Positions 37,671 through 47,922 of a stretch of DNA of 64,000 nt are shown piece after piece. The stretch is taken from contig JAMQCR010000001.1 in NCBI GenBank assembly GCA_023702235.1, positions 2,480,001 through 2,544,000 on the forward strand. The letters are read 5' to 3'. The stretch comes from Neobacillus pocheonensis (GTDB lineage: Bacteria; Bacillota; Bacilli; Bacillales; Cytobacillaceae). How positions within the stretch are numbered: the stretch's first letter is position 1; every line of letters begins with the position of its first letter. A model generated the notes under the pieces. It made no database searches. It was not told the DNA's origin and was given only the letters and a program-made list of their open reading frames with translations. The translations under genes and the position numbers were made by a program.

Positions 37671-38999
37671 CTAAAAGGTTAAGGTAATATCCTCTTTCTT
37701 TTTGAATTCCGGAAGCCATTCTCCATGTGCCTCGATTAAATCATCGCATAGTGAAACAATATCATCCATCGACAATTCTGCAGCCGTATGTGGATCCAGC
37801 AATGCAGCCTGGTAAATATATTCCCGATTGCGGGTAATTGCCGCTTCAATGGTTAACAGCTGGGTATTGATATTTGTCCGGTTCAAGGCAGCTAGCTGTT
37901 CAGGTAGATCTCCTACATACGTCGGCATGATGCCGCTCCTGTCCGCTATACAAGGTACTTCCACACAGGTCTTTTCAGGCAAGTTGCTAATAAGTCTTCC
38001 GGTATTTAGCACGTTACCGCCAAATTTAAATGGAATATTGGTTTCAATTGCTTCAATGATTCGTGAACCATATTCTTTAGAGCGTAAATGGTCCAGTGCC
38101 TTATTATTGACTAAATCCTCTCTCATCGTTTCCCAATTCTTTATTTGCTGTTTACAGCGGCGAGGGTATTCATCTAATGGAATATTGAATTTTTCGATTA
38201 ATTCCGGATATCTGGATTTGATAAAGTATGGATGATATTCGGCATTATGTTCAGATGATTCCGTTACATAGTAGCCAAACTTATCCATCAATTCAAATCT
38301 CACCATATCATGATGCTTCGTTTTTTGCTTTTCCTTAGCCCTCCTTTTAATCTCAGGATATAGATCCTCGCCATTTCTTTTTATTTCCAGCAGCCATGCC
38401 ATATGGTTGATGCCTGCAATCTTTTCTTGAACCCCAACAGGATCCAAGTCTAAAGATTTAAATAATTCTTTTGTACAAACTTGAACGCTGTGGCACAAGC
38501 CTACTGTTTTTATATTGGAGAAACGATTCATTACACCTGATAATACGGCCATCGGGTTTGTATAGTTTAGAAACAGAGCATCCGGGCATACCTCTTCCAT
38601 GTCCCTGGCAAAGTCAAGCATTACAGGAATCGTTCTTAGATTGCGAAAAATCCCGCCAACCCCGACAGTATCAGCAATAGTCTGGCGCAAACCATATTTC
38701 TTTGGAATTTCAAAATCAATCACGGTGCTTGGCTTATACCCCCCTACTTGAATCGCATTAATGACGTATTTAGCATCCTTAAGGGCTTCCTTTCGATCTA
38801 AATAGGCATTAATTTCAATATTTTTGTTTAAGTTTTCTTTCAAATTGGTCAACATTATCTCGGAATCTTTTAATCTTTGTTCATCAATGTCATATAGCGC
38901 GAATTCAAATCCTTCCAACGCTGGAACGAGCATACAATCACCAAGGACATTTTTTGCAAATACCGTGCTTCCTGCACCTAAAAATGTTATTTTTGACAT
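37671..38999 (-). CDS. melA: GH4 alpha-galactosidase MelA-like
   Basis: A 442-residue family 4 glycosidase, which cleaves by an NAD- and Mn-dependent redox mechanism in the cytoplasm. Seen: ITFLGAGSTVFAKN dinucleotide-binding start, NYTNPMAVLSG, the metal-binding GLCHSVQ and GINHMAWLL. The set of motifs fits alpha-galactosidase more than 6-phospho-glucosidase. Start at MSKITF (38999), with AGGAGG six bases upstream. It is the last gene of the operon, 45 bases behind the GH36 gene. Confidence 0.9.
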   Translation of the reverse strand: MSKITFLGAGSTVFAKNVLGDCMLVPALEGFEFALYDIDEQRLKDSEIMLTNLKENLNKNIEINAYLDRKEALKDAKYVINAIQVGGYKPSTVIDFEIPKKYGLRQTIADTVGVGGIFRNLRTIPVMLDFARDMEEVCPDALFLNYTNPMAVLSGVMNRFSNIKTVGLCHSVQVCTKELFKSLDLDPVGVQEKIAGINHMAWLLEIKRNGEDLYPEIKRRAKEKQKTKHHDMVRFELMDKFGYYVTESSEHNAEYHPYFIKSRYPELIEKFNIPLDEYPRRCKQQIKNWETMREDLVNNKALDHLRSKEYGSRIIEAIETNIPFKFGGNVLNTGRLISNLPEKTCVEVPCIADRSGIMPTYVGDLPEQLAALNRTNINTQLLTIEAAITRNREYIYQAALLDPHTAAELSMDDIVSLCDDLIEAHGEWLPEFKKKEDITLTF

Positions 39000-39044
39000 C
39001 TTCATCCTCCTCATACACTTCTTTTTATTGTTTGAAATTATTAC

Positions 39045-41257
39045 CTAGGAAAGGCTTTTTAGTTTAAAAATCTGTGAAGAAAAATCGCCCCATTGCAGTG
39101 AGCCCGAAACAGTTTGATCAAGCTGAATCCCGGCATTCATTAACTCATCACCGTAAAACGAACCCATTATTCCTTCGATTTCATATTCGTGCTCTTCATT
39201 TAGTCCTTTTAATAGCAACCGTTCATAGCCGGCATTCGGTTTTCCTAATACTTGATAGCGCCCGGCAATTGCTTCCTTTTGATCCTCCGATACGACCATC
39301 CAGCTAGTAACATTCCCCTCTTTTTCAAAAGGGCTATATAGTCTGAAAAATGTACCCGTTTGCAAAAGCTTGCGATTTTCTTTGTAAAACGCTATTTGTT
39401 TCATTACTGACTCTTTTTCTTCAGCGGTCATTTTTGTCACATCAAGCTCATAGCCAAATGCACCAAAATAGGCGACATTTGCTCTTGTATCAATGCTGGT
39501 GATCCTGCCAACCTGATGATTCGGTACGGCGGAGACATGGGCCCCGATTGAACTTATTGGATAAACAAACGATGTTCCATATTGAATTTTTAAACGCTCG
39601 ATGGCATCGGTATTATCACTCGTCCAGGCCTGCGGCGCATAATAAAGCATACCCGGGTCAAAACGGCAGCCACCGCTCGCGCAGGATTCAAAAAGGATGT
39701 CAGGAAATTCGGAGGTCAGCCTTTCGTATAAATCGTAGACACCTAGAATGTAACGATGGGCTACCTCACGCTGCCGGTCTGCAGATAATTTAGCCGATCC
39801 GATTTCGGTCATATATCGGTTCATATCCCATTTCACATAAGAAATAGGAGCATCACGAAGGATTTTTGCCATCAACCCATAAATGTAATCCACAACTTCC
39901 TTACGGGAAAAATCAAGGACAAATTGATTTCTCCCGTGGGATGTCTGCCGATTCGGTACATGAATGATCCAATCAGGATGATTTTTGTATAGCTTGCTTA
40001 CCTTTGAAACCATCTCCGGTTCAAACCATAGACCAAACTCTAAGCCTAACTCCTTGATTTTTTCCGCAAGACCGGTGATTCCATTCGGAAGCTTGCGTTT
40101 ATCAACGAACCAATCGCCAAGGGAAGTTGTATCATCATCACGCTGACCAAACCAGCCATCATCTAAAACAAACAACTCTGCACCTAATTCCTTGGATGCA
40201 CTCGCCATTTCAAGGATTTTCTCTTCATTAAAATCAAAATACGTGCCTTCCCAGTTATTAATTAATACCGGTCTTTCCTGATCGCGCCACTTCCCTCTCG
40301 CCAATCTCGTCCGGTAAAGTGTATGGTAGGTCTGGCTCATATCATTTAATCCTTTGAAAGAGTAAACCATCACCACTTCCGGTGATTGGAAGCTCTCTCC
40401 GCTTTCAAGTAGCCATTTAAAATCAAATGGGTTGATTCCCATCGTGAGACGGGCAACATCATAATGATCCACCTCTACTTGAGCAAGAAAATTACCGCTA
40501 TAAACGAGACTAAATCCAAATACTTCGCCTTGATGTTCATTTGTATCGGGGCGTTTTAAAGCAAAAAACGGATTTTGCTCGCCGCTTGCTCCTCTTGTAC
40601 TGGAGATACTTTGAATTCCAGTCTCAAGCAATCTGGTTTTCACATGCCGTTCTCTTGCCCATGAACCGGATAAATGCACCATTTCAAAATCAGAATCAAA
40701 GAAGTCTACACTCGTACTCATCGCTCTTGTGAGATTAAGATTTTCTTTTCCGTGGTTCAAAAATTTCGCATTGCGGGTGATGACATTTAACTGTTCATAA
40801 ATGGTATATTGCAAAATAATTTCTGCTTCAATTAACTCATCAACTAAGGAAATTTCCACGGTGGCAGCTTCATGGGCCGCTCAACGTAGGTGGCAGGAAG
40901 TCCTTCCAGCTTCGGCTTCCCTTGAAAGATGTGGTGGCCTTTATAGACAAAATTGGTGATACGGCTTCCATTTGCCTGCAAAATTTGATAGGCAGGTTCC
41001 CGAAAATCCGTCGTTCCATAAGCTGGGAATTCTTGTTTTGATGTATCTAACGAAAAAGTTAAATCACCTTCAAACACACAAGCGACGTTAGACTTCGCCT
41101 CAGATGTGTACAAATGAGAAAAGGATTCCCTGTGCCGCACCTTTTTCCCGTAATATAAATGTCCAAGTTGATTGTTATTTAAAATAGTAAAGATATAACT
41201 AGTATTTTTTGACTGAAGATGAAATTCATTTGATTCTTTATTAAAAAAAATAGGCAT
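39045..41257 (-). CDS. GH36 alpha-galactosidase (one frameshift)
   Basis: A cytoplasmic alpha-galactosidase of about 737 residues, the normal size for GH36 (RafA/AgaN type). The catalytic nucleophile is in YVKWDMNR and the acid/base in WTSDNTDAIERLKIQYGTS; FESCASGGCRFD is also typical. The frame breaks near 40876 (CATGGGCCG), where one base seems missing; the restored join reads ATYVERPHEAATVEISLVDE. The ATG at 41257 has AAGGAG nine bases upstream and lies 26 bases after the permease stop. Substrates would be raffinose, melibiose or stachyose imported by the ABC system. Confidence 0.9.
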
Positions 41258-41282
41258 TGGTGACGACTCCTTCAAACGTTTA

Positions 41283-42111
41283 TTAACCTTTAACAGAACC
41301 GGAAGCTCGCCCTGAATGAAGTGCTTTTGTAAGAATAAGAAAAGAATAACCATTGGTGCTACTGCCATAATGGCTGCAGAGGCAACCAGATTCAGATTGT
41401 TGCCATTTTGCCCAAAGAATCCTGACAAGGCAACCGTAAGCGTCTTTACTTCATCTGCCTGGAGGAAGAAGATCGCAAATTGATAGTCATTCCAGATAAA
41501 GACACAAGAAATAATAAGAATGGATGCTGTGATCGGTTTTAATAATGGAAATACGATTCTAAAAAAGATTCCGATTGTACTAGCTCCGTCAATCTTTGCC
41601 GCTTCCTCCAGCTCCTTTGGAATCGTAGAACGAATAAAGCCTGTGTACAAGAAGATGGTCAACGGCATAAAGGCCGCCACATTATTGAAGATCGCAATCG
41701 CATGGGTATTCATCATCCCAATATTAACAACAAGTTTGTATAAAGGGACTAAAGCAGTTAATGGGGGAATCACCATGACAGCGATAAAAAGCATATATAT
41801 AAACTTATTTAACTTTGTTTGCCGTCTAGCAAGCGGGTACGCGGCATTGATCCCAGGAAAATTAACAACAGCGCTGAAAAAAAGGTAATAATCGCCGTAT
41901 TGATAAAGGCATTCCCTAAATTCGCTTGTTCCCACGCATTGGAGAAATTTGCCAATGTAAAGTATTTTGGAAAAACCCACTTGGAGCTGAAATCGCCTCT
42001 TATTTTCAATGAAGTGGTAATTAAAATGTAGAATGGTATTAAATGAAATAATGCGATCATGACAGCGATGATAGTCAATACCGTTTTCTTTCGTTTATTC
42101 ATGTAATCCAT
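41283..42111 (-). CDS. Sugar ABC permease, MalG/MsmG type (two frameshifts)
   Basis: The second membrane subunit of the alpha-galactoside importer, about 276 residues with six helices. The EAA loop reads EELEEAAKIDGASTIGIFFRIVFP. Two bases are missing: near 41844 (GGCAT for GGCCAT; restores FLGSMAAYPLARRQTK) and near 41311 (restores the usual end ASGSVKG and a stop at 41283). Its start overlaps the stop of the first permease (TAATG). The length is consistent with two deletions. Confidence 0.88.
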
Positions 42112-43048
42112 TAGGCTTCAACCTCCTTCTTTTTAAAGAACAATAATGCTCCAAGGCTGATGACTAAGATAATGACCGCCATTAAAATACCTTGAGTAGC
42201 GGCATAACCAGCATCCTGTCTATTAAAATATAAGTCATACATATAAGTAGACATCGATTGAGAGGCATTACCTGGTCCCCCACCTGTAAGCGCAATGATC
42301 ACATCGAATAATTTCAATCCGCCAATTATATTCAAAACCATATTAATGGTGATTGAAGGCATTAATAATGGTAAGGTGATATTTTTAAACTGTTTAAGAG
42401 CTGAAGCACCGTCGATTTGTGCTGCTTCATAGTAGTCCTTTGAAATACTTTGTAGACCCGCTAAGTAAATAATCATGGCGATCCCGACAAATTGATACGT
42501 ATTAACAAATACGATCAGCCATTTATTCATGTTTGGATCCCCTAAGGCGTTTACTTTATGTAAACCTAAAAACAGTAGTACATCGTTTAATGCGCCCCCT
42601 TGAAAGGCAAAGAAGAAATACCAGATGTAACCCATGATTAATGGACTGATGATTACCGGCAGATAGACAATCGTACGAGTAATTGCCCGCATTTTAATAC
42701 TCTGATTCAGTAATAGAGCATAAAGCAACCCGACAATATTTTGAAAAATTGTACTTCCAATTCCGTAAAGCAAGGTATTCCTTACAACAAGCCACGTGTC
42801 CGGGTCTTTTAGTAATCTCGCATATTGTTTAAGCCCAACATAATCATAGGTTTGTGAAAAACCGTCCCAGTTGGTAAAAGAGATTTTTAACCCATTAAGG
42901 AATGGGTAAATAATGAAAAAACAGACAGCAGTGAAGGCGGCAGATACATCCACCAAAGAGAAGATTCTTGCCGTTTCCCAAGTTTACTCCTTTTTTCCTT
43001 CGTTTTTACGAGTGTATTTTTTGCAGTTTCTGCTCCAATCATCTGCAT
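42111..43048 (-). CDS. Sugar ABC permease, MalF/MsmF type (one frameshift)
   Basis: The first membrane subunit of the importer, about 312 residues. The EAA loop is [24 protein letters not shown]. The in-frame start is hidden by one missing base near 42937 (GAAGGCGGC for GAAGGCCGGC). Restoring it gives [22 protein letters not shown] and extends the gene to an ATG at 43048 with GGGAG upstream. A palindrome (CTATTAACGTTAACAG, 43067-43082) lies just before it. Confidence 0.88.
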
Positions 43049-43066
43049 TCAACTCCCTAATAACAT

Positions 43067-43082
43067 CTATTAACGTTAACAG
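43067..43082. promoter_or_regulatory. LacI/CcpA-type palindrome before permease gene
   Basis: CTATTAACGTTAACAG is palindromic except at one symmetric pair, with the central CG typical of LacI-family operators. It lies in the 88-base gap between the binding-protein and permease genes. Confidence 0.4.
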
Positions 43083-43136
43083 AATACAGGGCAGTAATGG
43101 AACCTGCCCCGATTAACTGGTTACATATTTACTAAA

Positions 43137-44405
43137 TTATTTTTGATTACTTAAACGCTTGAATTCTGCGCCTACTTTTTTCGATACTTGATCAGGTGTC
43201 ATAGAACCTGATAACAATTCTTGTCCAGTTGACCCTAGTACATCCCACATGCCGCTTGGTAAATAGAGGCGGTCAAAATATGGCTGGACTTTCGAATCCT
43301 TAAATGTTTCATAGTCTTTAGAATAATAGTTTTTCGCATCCGTATTGGTTAACCCTGCAGGTAAAGATGTTCCTTCGGCAATTTCTTTCACCATATCTGG
43401 TTGTGAAATAAACTCAATAAACTTTTCGGCTTCTTGCTTATGTTTGGAATCCTTCCACACAGCAAGGGTATGGCGCTCTCCCCCAATCCAAACTGGTTTG
43501 TCACCTTTATGAATCACTGGCATTGGGATAATCCCCAGATGAACATTAGGATTTAATTGTTCAACAGATGGACCGAGCATACCGCCACCGATAATAAAGC
43601 CGATTTTATTTTGAGCCATTAAATCGGTCATTTGTGAGACTTGGGCTGTTAATACATCTTCATTCAACAAACCCTTGTCTTTCATTTCCTTGAGCTTTTC
43701 TGGTAGATACGTATAATTGGACCAATCGAACGTTCCATCTAATAGTTGTTTTTTGTAATTCTGTTTTGGATCTGTCACCAATAAAGGTGTTAAAAATTGG
43801 TCAAAATATTGGCCAAATGAAGATTTATCCGAACCTGCAAACCATAACGGAGTCACTTCGCCCTTGCTTTTCTTTTTAATAGTTTCTAGAGCTGTCATAA
43901 ATTCATCAAATGTCGTCGGCGGCTTGATACCGTATTTCTTTAATAGAGTTGCATTATATGTAATCCCGTCTTTAGCTTGATTTAAAGGATAAGCATATAC
44001 TTTCCCTTTGTCGTCTTTAAGGATTGGATCCATTGCAGGATCAAGGTTTTTAACCCAATCCATTTTACTTAAGTCTTCCACATAGGCTCCGTACCGTTTT
44101 TTCGCCCATCCATGGGTATCAAATAAATCTGGCATATCATTCGCTGCCATTTTGACACGTAGCATTCCTTCATATTGATCTGTTGGATAATTATATTTAA
44201 TTACAATATTTGAATTTTTATTTTCGAATTTTTGGATGACATCAGTCAGTGTTTTCTGATCAGATTCATTGGTTACGGTAGAGTAAAGTGATAGTGTTAC
44301 TTTGCCGCCGCCAGATGCATTTGTAGATGCATCTTTGCTTGCGCAACCCGCGGCAATCATCGTAAAGGCAGCCGTAATGGCTAAAGTTTTAAATAACTTC
44401 TTCAT
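43137..44405 (-). CDS. Alpha-galactoside-binding lipoprotein (MsmE type)
   Basis: A 422-residue extracellular solute-binding protein, family 1. The lipoprotein signal is MKKLFKTLAITAAFTMIAAGC with lipobox AAGC, followed by a Ser/Gly spacer and the mature domain (SLYSTVTNESDQKTL, DLFDTHGWAKKRYG, PVWIGGERHTLAVWKDSKH). Start at 44405, with GGGGGG upstream. It heads the operon binding protein, two permeases, GH36, GH4. No ATPase gene is present, as is usual for MsmEFG systems that share a general MsmX ATPase. Confidence 0.9.
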   Translation of the reverse strand: MKKLFKTLAITAAFTMIAAGCASKDASTNASGGGKVTLSLYSTVTNESDQKTLTDVIQKFENKNSNIVIKYNYPTDQYEGMLRVKMAANDMPDLFDTHGWAKKRYGAYVEDLSKMDWVKNLDPAMDPILKDDKGKVYAYPLNQAKDGITYNATLLKKYGIKPPTTFDEFMTALETIKKKSKGEVTPLWFAGSDKSSFGQYFDQFLTPLLVTDPKQNYKKQLLDGTFDWSNYTYLPEKLKEMKDKGLLNEDVLTAQVSQMTDLMAQNKIGFIIGGGMLGPSVEQLNPNVHLGIIPMPVIHKGDKPVWIGGERHTLAVWKDSKHKQEAEKFIEFISQPDMVKEIAEGTSLPAGLTNTDAKNYYSKDYETFKDSKVQPYFDRLYLPSGMWDVLGSTGQELLSGSMTPDQVSKKVGAEFKRLSNQK

Positions 44406-44448
44406 TAAAAGTCCCCCCTGAATAACCAAAAGTATAGGTTTAATTAAA

Positions 44449-44460
44449 AAAACACTTTCA
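44449..44460 (-). promoter_or_regulatory. Operator half matching the lacI-upstream site
   Basis: On the minus strand this is TGAAAGTGTTTT, the same 12-mer that begins the palindrome at 45869-45886 upstream of the LacI gene. It lies 44 bases before the binding-protein start. Confidence 0.5.
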
Positions 44461-44493
44461 TAGATTAGGAAATTTACACGAACTAATCTTTCC

Positions 44494-44521
44494 TTGACAT
44501 AGGAAGGACGTACTATATAAT
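44494..44521 (+). promoter_or_regulatory. Consensus sigma-A promoter with no plus-strand gene behind it
   Basis: TTGACA at 44494-44499 and TATAAT at 44516-44521, spacer 16 bases. Both hexamers are perfect. Downstream on this strand there is no coding frame, only the structured element at 44528-44640. Confidence 0.6.
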
Positions 44522-44527
44522 TTATAG

Positions 44528-44640
44528 ATACTCCTTCTTTTTTGGAGTCCGGGGTTTATTCGTCTCATGTAATAAGTGATTGGCCGTCACTACCTATTGA
44601 CTTAATATAGGTAGATTACAAGACGAATAAGCTTTCCCAA
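44528..44640 (+). ncRNA. Candidate structured RNA with three-way junction
   Basis: Starting about seven bases after a consensus promoter, the sequence can fold as: hairpin ACTCC/GGAGT (44530-44548); an outer stem TTATTCGTCT (44556-44565) with AGACGAATAA (44621-44630), continued by TGTAAT (44568-44573) with ATTACA (44615-44620); and inside it two hairpins, AGTGA/TCACT (44575-44579 with 44587-44591) and ACCTAT/ATAGGT (44592-44597 with 44607-44612). On the other strand the same fold would lie in the leader of the alpha-galactoside operon. I recognise no known RNA family. No clear terminator is seen. Confidence 0.45.
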
Positions 44641-44752
44641 TCATAATTTGCTCAAACACTCAGTAACAAATTTGGTACAAGCAAGTGTCTTGCCAATGAA
44701 TCACCTCCTTCAAGTATTGAGAGTGCTTTAATTTCCTTTCATGCGTTATTTT

Positions 44753-45781
44753 TTAGTCAGCGGAACCGCTGCTTTGTCTAACAACTAATTCAGTAGGAAC
44801 GAGTACTTTTAACGGTATCTTCCTGCCCTTTATTCGATCGATTAAAAGTTTAACCCCTGTTTGGGCCATTTCTTTTGTATGCACTTTTATCGTGGTTAAT
44901 GGTGTACTTGCAAACTTTGCCATTTCGATGTCATCGAAACTTACAATCGCTACATCCTTTGGGACAGTTAGATTCGCCTCTTGCAGTGCTCTTAATGCCC
45001 CGATTGCCATCGGATCACTTGCGATAAAGAAAGCTTCTGGTAAATCATTTTGTTGAAGTGCTTTCTTCATCATTTCATACCCCTGAGTCATGGTATACTC
45101 ACCGATAAATGTGTAGTTAGGATTGAATAATCCCTCTTTTTCCATTACCCTTTCAAAGGTTGTAAGCCTCTCATCCTCAATGATCATCTTCTGGTTATTC
45201 AAATGCTCTCTTTCTACTCCGCCAATGTATCCAATCCGTTTGTAACCCTGGTCCAGTAAATGGCCAAATCCTGTTTCGGTTGATTTTACAAAATCAATAA
45301 CAACTGAGTCGTAAAGGGAATCATCAGGTGAATGGTTAATATAAACAACGTTTTCTATGTTGTCACTTACTGTTTTTAAAGACTTTTCACTAATTCTTCC
45401 TACAATAATTAAGCCGTCTAAATCACGGGTAAATTGATTAGATCCAGTATCATTTAACCGAAACATGCTAGTTGAAGTAATTCCTTGATTTAGTAATTCT
45501 TCTTCAACTCCTTGACGAATGGACAAAAAGTAGGGGTCACTCGTCTCTTCTTCAACTGTCTGACAAAGTAAAATCCCCACACTCGGTGTAGCTTTGTTAG
45601 ATTCGTTATGTTGTTCAACCCGGCGTTCTAGAATCGTTTTATAACCTAATTTCCTTGCAGCATGTAATATCCGATCACGGGTTTCTTCTAAAACAGTGAT
45701 CGTCTGGTCATTATTCAAAACTCTCGAAACGGTAGCAGGTGATACTTTGGTCAATGCTGCTATATCCTTGATTGTTGCCAT
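44753..45781 (-). CDS. LacI-family repressor of the alpha-galactoside operon
   Basis: A 342-residue LacI/GalR regulator. The N-terminal helix-turn-helix is TIKDIAALTKVSPATVSRVL and the hinge helix RDRILHAARKLGYK; the sugar-binding domain ends in VPTELVVRQS. The ATG at 45781 is preferred to an upstream TTG because GAGG is eight bases before it. It lies upstream of the binding protein in the same direction, and a shared TGAAAGTGTTTT motif occurs before both. Confidence 0.92.
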   Translation of the reverse strand: MATIKDIAALTKVSPATVSRVLNNDQTITVLEETRDRILHAARKLGYKTILERRVEQHNESNKATPSVGILLCQTVEEETSDPYFLSIRQGVEEELLNQGITSTSMFRLNDTGSNQFTRDLDGLIIVGRISEKSLKTVSDNIENVVYINHSPDDSLYDSVVIDFVKSTETGFGHLLDQGYKRIGYIGGVEREHLNNQKMIIEDERLTTFERVMEKEGLFNPNYTFIGEYTMTQGYEMMKKALQQNDLPEAFFIASDPMAIGALRALQEANLTVPKDVAIVSFDDIEMAKFASTPLTTIKVHTKEMAQTGVKLLIDRIKGRKIPLKVLVPTELVVRQSSGSAD

Positions 45782-45868
45782 CTTCAAAACCTCACTACTA
45801 ATTTATTTACTGTTATTCTATAAATATTTACTAAATTATTTACTTGGTATGTTTGTATAATAACAGGT

Positions 45869-45886
45869 ATTGAAAGTGTTTTCAAT
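45869..45886. promoter_or_regulatory. Palindromic operator (cre-like) upstream of lacI-type gene
   Basis: ATTGAAA-GTGT-TTTCAAT has perfect 7-base arms. The inner TGAAAGTGTTTTCA differs from the catabolite response consensus by one base, so it could serve the local LacI protein, CcpA or both. Confidence 0.55.
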
Positions 45887-45950
45887 AATAAAATTAATTT
45901 TTCTAAAAATTTCACTAAAAGTATTACTCATCTCTCTTCTATTCTAAAAT

Positions 45951-45986
45951 ACAAAAAGGCGATTCCTAGGGAAAGCGCCTTTTGTA
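45951..45986. terminator. Terminator between regulator promoter region and MFS gene
   Basis: AAAAAGGCG and CGCCTTTT pair around GATTCCTAGGGAAAG-type loop sequence; T run on both sides. It follows the minus-strand MFS gene. Confidence 0.7.
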
Positions 45987-46032
45987 TTCTATTATAAATT
46001 TACTACTGCATGCTGTCTTCATCCAGTGAACC

Positions 46033-47475
46033 TCAAATTGGATGTTTGATGACACTCTTTTTATTTGAATTTCGTAAATACGATGCGGCAATAGCGAATA
46101 AGGTAAGGAAAAACATCACCAAAAATACCACCCGATATCCATTAACGATCAAGTTGGTATCTTCTGAAACAAGGTGCGTACCTGCCCCAGTATAGATTGC
46201 CTTTTTTAAATGCATCGGTAATACACTCGTAACAATCATTAAAGATAGTGCGGTACTTATAACAGCACCCATGTTTTGCAGCATCGAACGAATACCGTTT
46301 GCGATACCGCGCCTTTCATGCGGGACAGTCAACATAATGGATTGCGTATTTGGCGTTTGGAATACCCCTGTTCCAATACCGATAAGTAATTGCCCAATAC
46401 CTATCCAAAGCAGTGATGCATGAATTCCAATTTTCCAAGTAAGTAAAAGCATTCCAATACAAGTACCGAAAAGACCTAAGGTAGACAACAACCGCGCACT
46501 GTATTTAGTGGTAAGCGTGCCAACAATTAGGGAACCAATCATCACTCCGATTGTGATAGGTACGACTTTGAGTCCTGCCGTAAATGGGTTTTCAAGGTCG
46601 ACCACCTGATAAAATAGAGCAATTAACAGGACCACTGAGGAACGAGCAAGTGAGTTTAAAAACGTAGCTAAATTTGCCATCGCATATGGCCGGTCATGAA
46701 ATAGGGAAAAATCGATCAAGGGAAATTTTGCGTGCCACTCCACCCAGAAAAAAAAGATGGTAAAAATCACGAATAAAATTAGACCAACAAGTACTGGAAG
46801 ACTCGACCAGCCAATGACCCCCACCTCAGACAAGGCAAAAATTAACCCACTAAGGCCAATAAATGCTGTGATATTTCCTTTCCAATCTACTTTCTCTCCT
46901 TTGGCTTGTCCCGGAACAGTCCTTAAGGTGAAGATCCCCCAAAACACTCCGATGATCCCAACCGGAACGTTGAACCAAAAAACCCAGCGCCAGCCAAAGT
47001 GATAGACTAAAAATCCTCCAACCACCGGACCAATTAACTGTGCAATGGAAGCAACCAAAATATTAATACTTAATCCGGTACCAAGTTTCTTAGCAGGAAA
47101 AGCATCCGTAATCAATGGTGTTGTGTTAGTAATAATAAGTGCCCCTCCGAGTGCCTGTAAAGCACGCAGAATAATAAGAACCCACACATTTGGGGCGAAT
47201 CCACACAAAAAGCTGACAATGGTGAACTCAGTCAGCCCAACTAGATACATGCCACGCCGGCCAAAGATGTCTGCAATCTTCCCAAATACTAAAATAAATA
47301 TCGTATTAACCAGCATATACGATAGCAATATCCAGTTGGAAGCCACTTCGCTAGAATGAAAATGGGTCACTACCTCCGGTAACGCAACATTCAATGTGCT
47401 TAAATTTAAGGTTGCGAGGAGAACTCCAAGACTCGTGACAGAGAGGAGCAGCCAAGGATAGTATTTTTCTTTCAT
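46033..47475 (-). CDS. MFS multidrug exporter, DHA2 (14-helix) type
   Basis: A 480-residue EmrB/QacA-type antiporter. The first helix reads YPWLLLSVTSLGVLLATLNLS; the motif GKIADIFGRRGMYLVG is motif A, and RALQALGGALIITNTTPLI contains motif C-like glycine pattern. Start MKEKYYPW at 47475 follows AAAGGAG. It stands alone, with a terminator after it. The substrate is unknown. Confidence 0.9.
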   Translation of the reverse strand: MKEKYYPWLLLSVTSLGVLLATLNLSTLNVALPEVVTHFHSSEVASNWILLSYMLVNTIFILVFGKIADIFGRRGMYLVGLTEFTIVSFLCGFAPNVWVLIILRALQALGGALIITNTTPLITDAFPAKKLGTGLSINILVASIAQLIGPVVGGFLVYHFGWRWVFWFNVPVGIIGVFWGIFTLRTVPGQAKGEKVDWKGNITAFIGLSGLIFALSEVGVIGWSSLPVLVGLILFVIFTIFFFWVEWHAKFPLIDFSLFHDRPYAMANLATFLNSLARSSVVLLIALFYQVVDLENPFTAGLKVVPITIGVMIGSLIVGTLTTKYSARLLSTLGLFGTCIGMLLLTWKIGIHASLLWIGIGQLLIGIGTGVFQTPNTQSIMLTVPHERRGIANGIRSMLQNMGAVISTALSLMIVTSVLPMHLKKAIYTGAGTHLVSEDTNLIVNGYRVVFLVMFFLTLFAIAASYLRNSNKKSVIKHPI

Positions 47476-47922
47476 AAGTCTTCTCTTCTCCTTTATGATT
47501 AGATACCTTAAGGGTACCTTATTTCTAGCTGAATTTCCCTTCATAGGGCTTAACTAATGTTTTTATCGTATTTGTCTGTGGAGGTCCTTCATAAATACTT
47601 TAAAAATTTCCCTGTTAATCCTATGATTACCATATATCCTAAATTGAAACGAAAAGCTGAAGCAATCGCAAGGATTGACATTTGAACAATGAAATCCCAT
47701 GATTTGCTATTGCCTTTGGACAAATGACCTACTCTACCTTATTGAATATTGAGTTTTTTTGATTTATAGTTGAGTTAATTTAACGCTATATTCTATATCA
47801 AAAAAGAGATGACCTCCTTTATTTTGTTAGTTTCCTATAATTTAATGCTTGGTAAATAAAAAGACCGAATAATAATGAGAAAGACGGAGATAAGAATTCA
47901 CGCTTGAAAGGGGGCTGAATGA
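47476..47922. other. Intergenic region between divergent MFS and fetA-like genes
   Basis: I see no gene. Sequence is AT-rich and probably holds two divergent promoters, but I find no operator I can defend. Confidence 0.3.

Noticed and set aside
43125..43142. ATTTACTAAATTATTT near the binding-protein stop, also at 45829-45844 upstream of the LacI gene
   Set aside because: The match is AT-rich and one copy overlaps a stop codon; likely coincidence.
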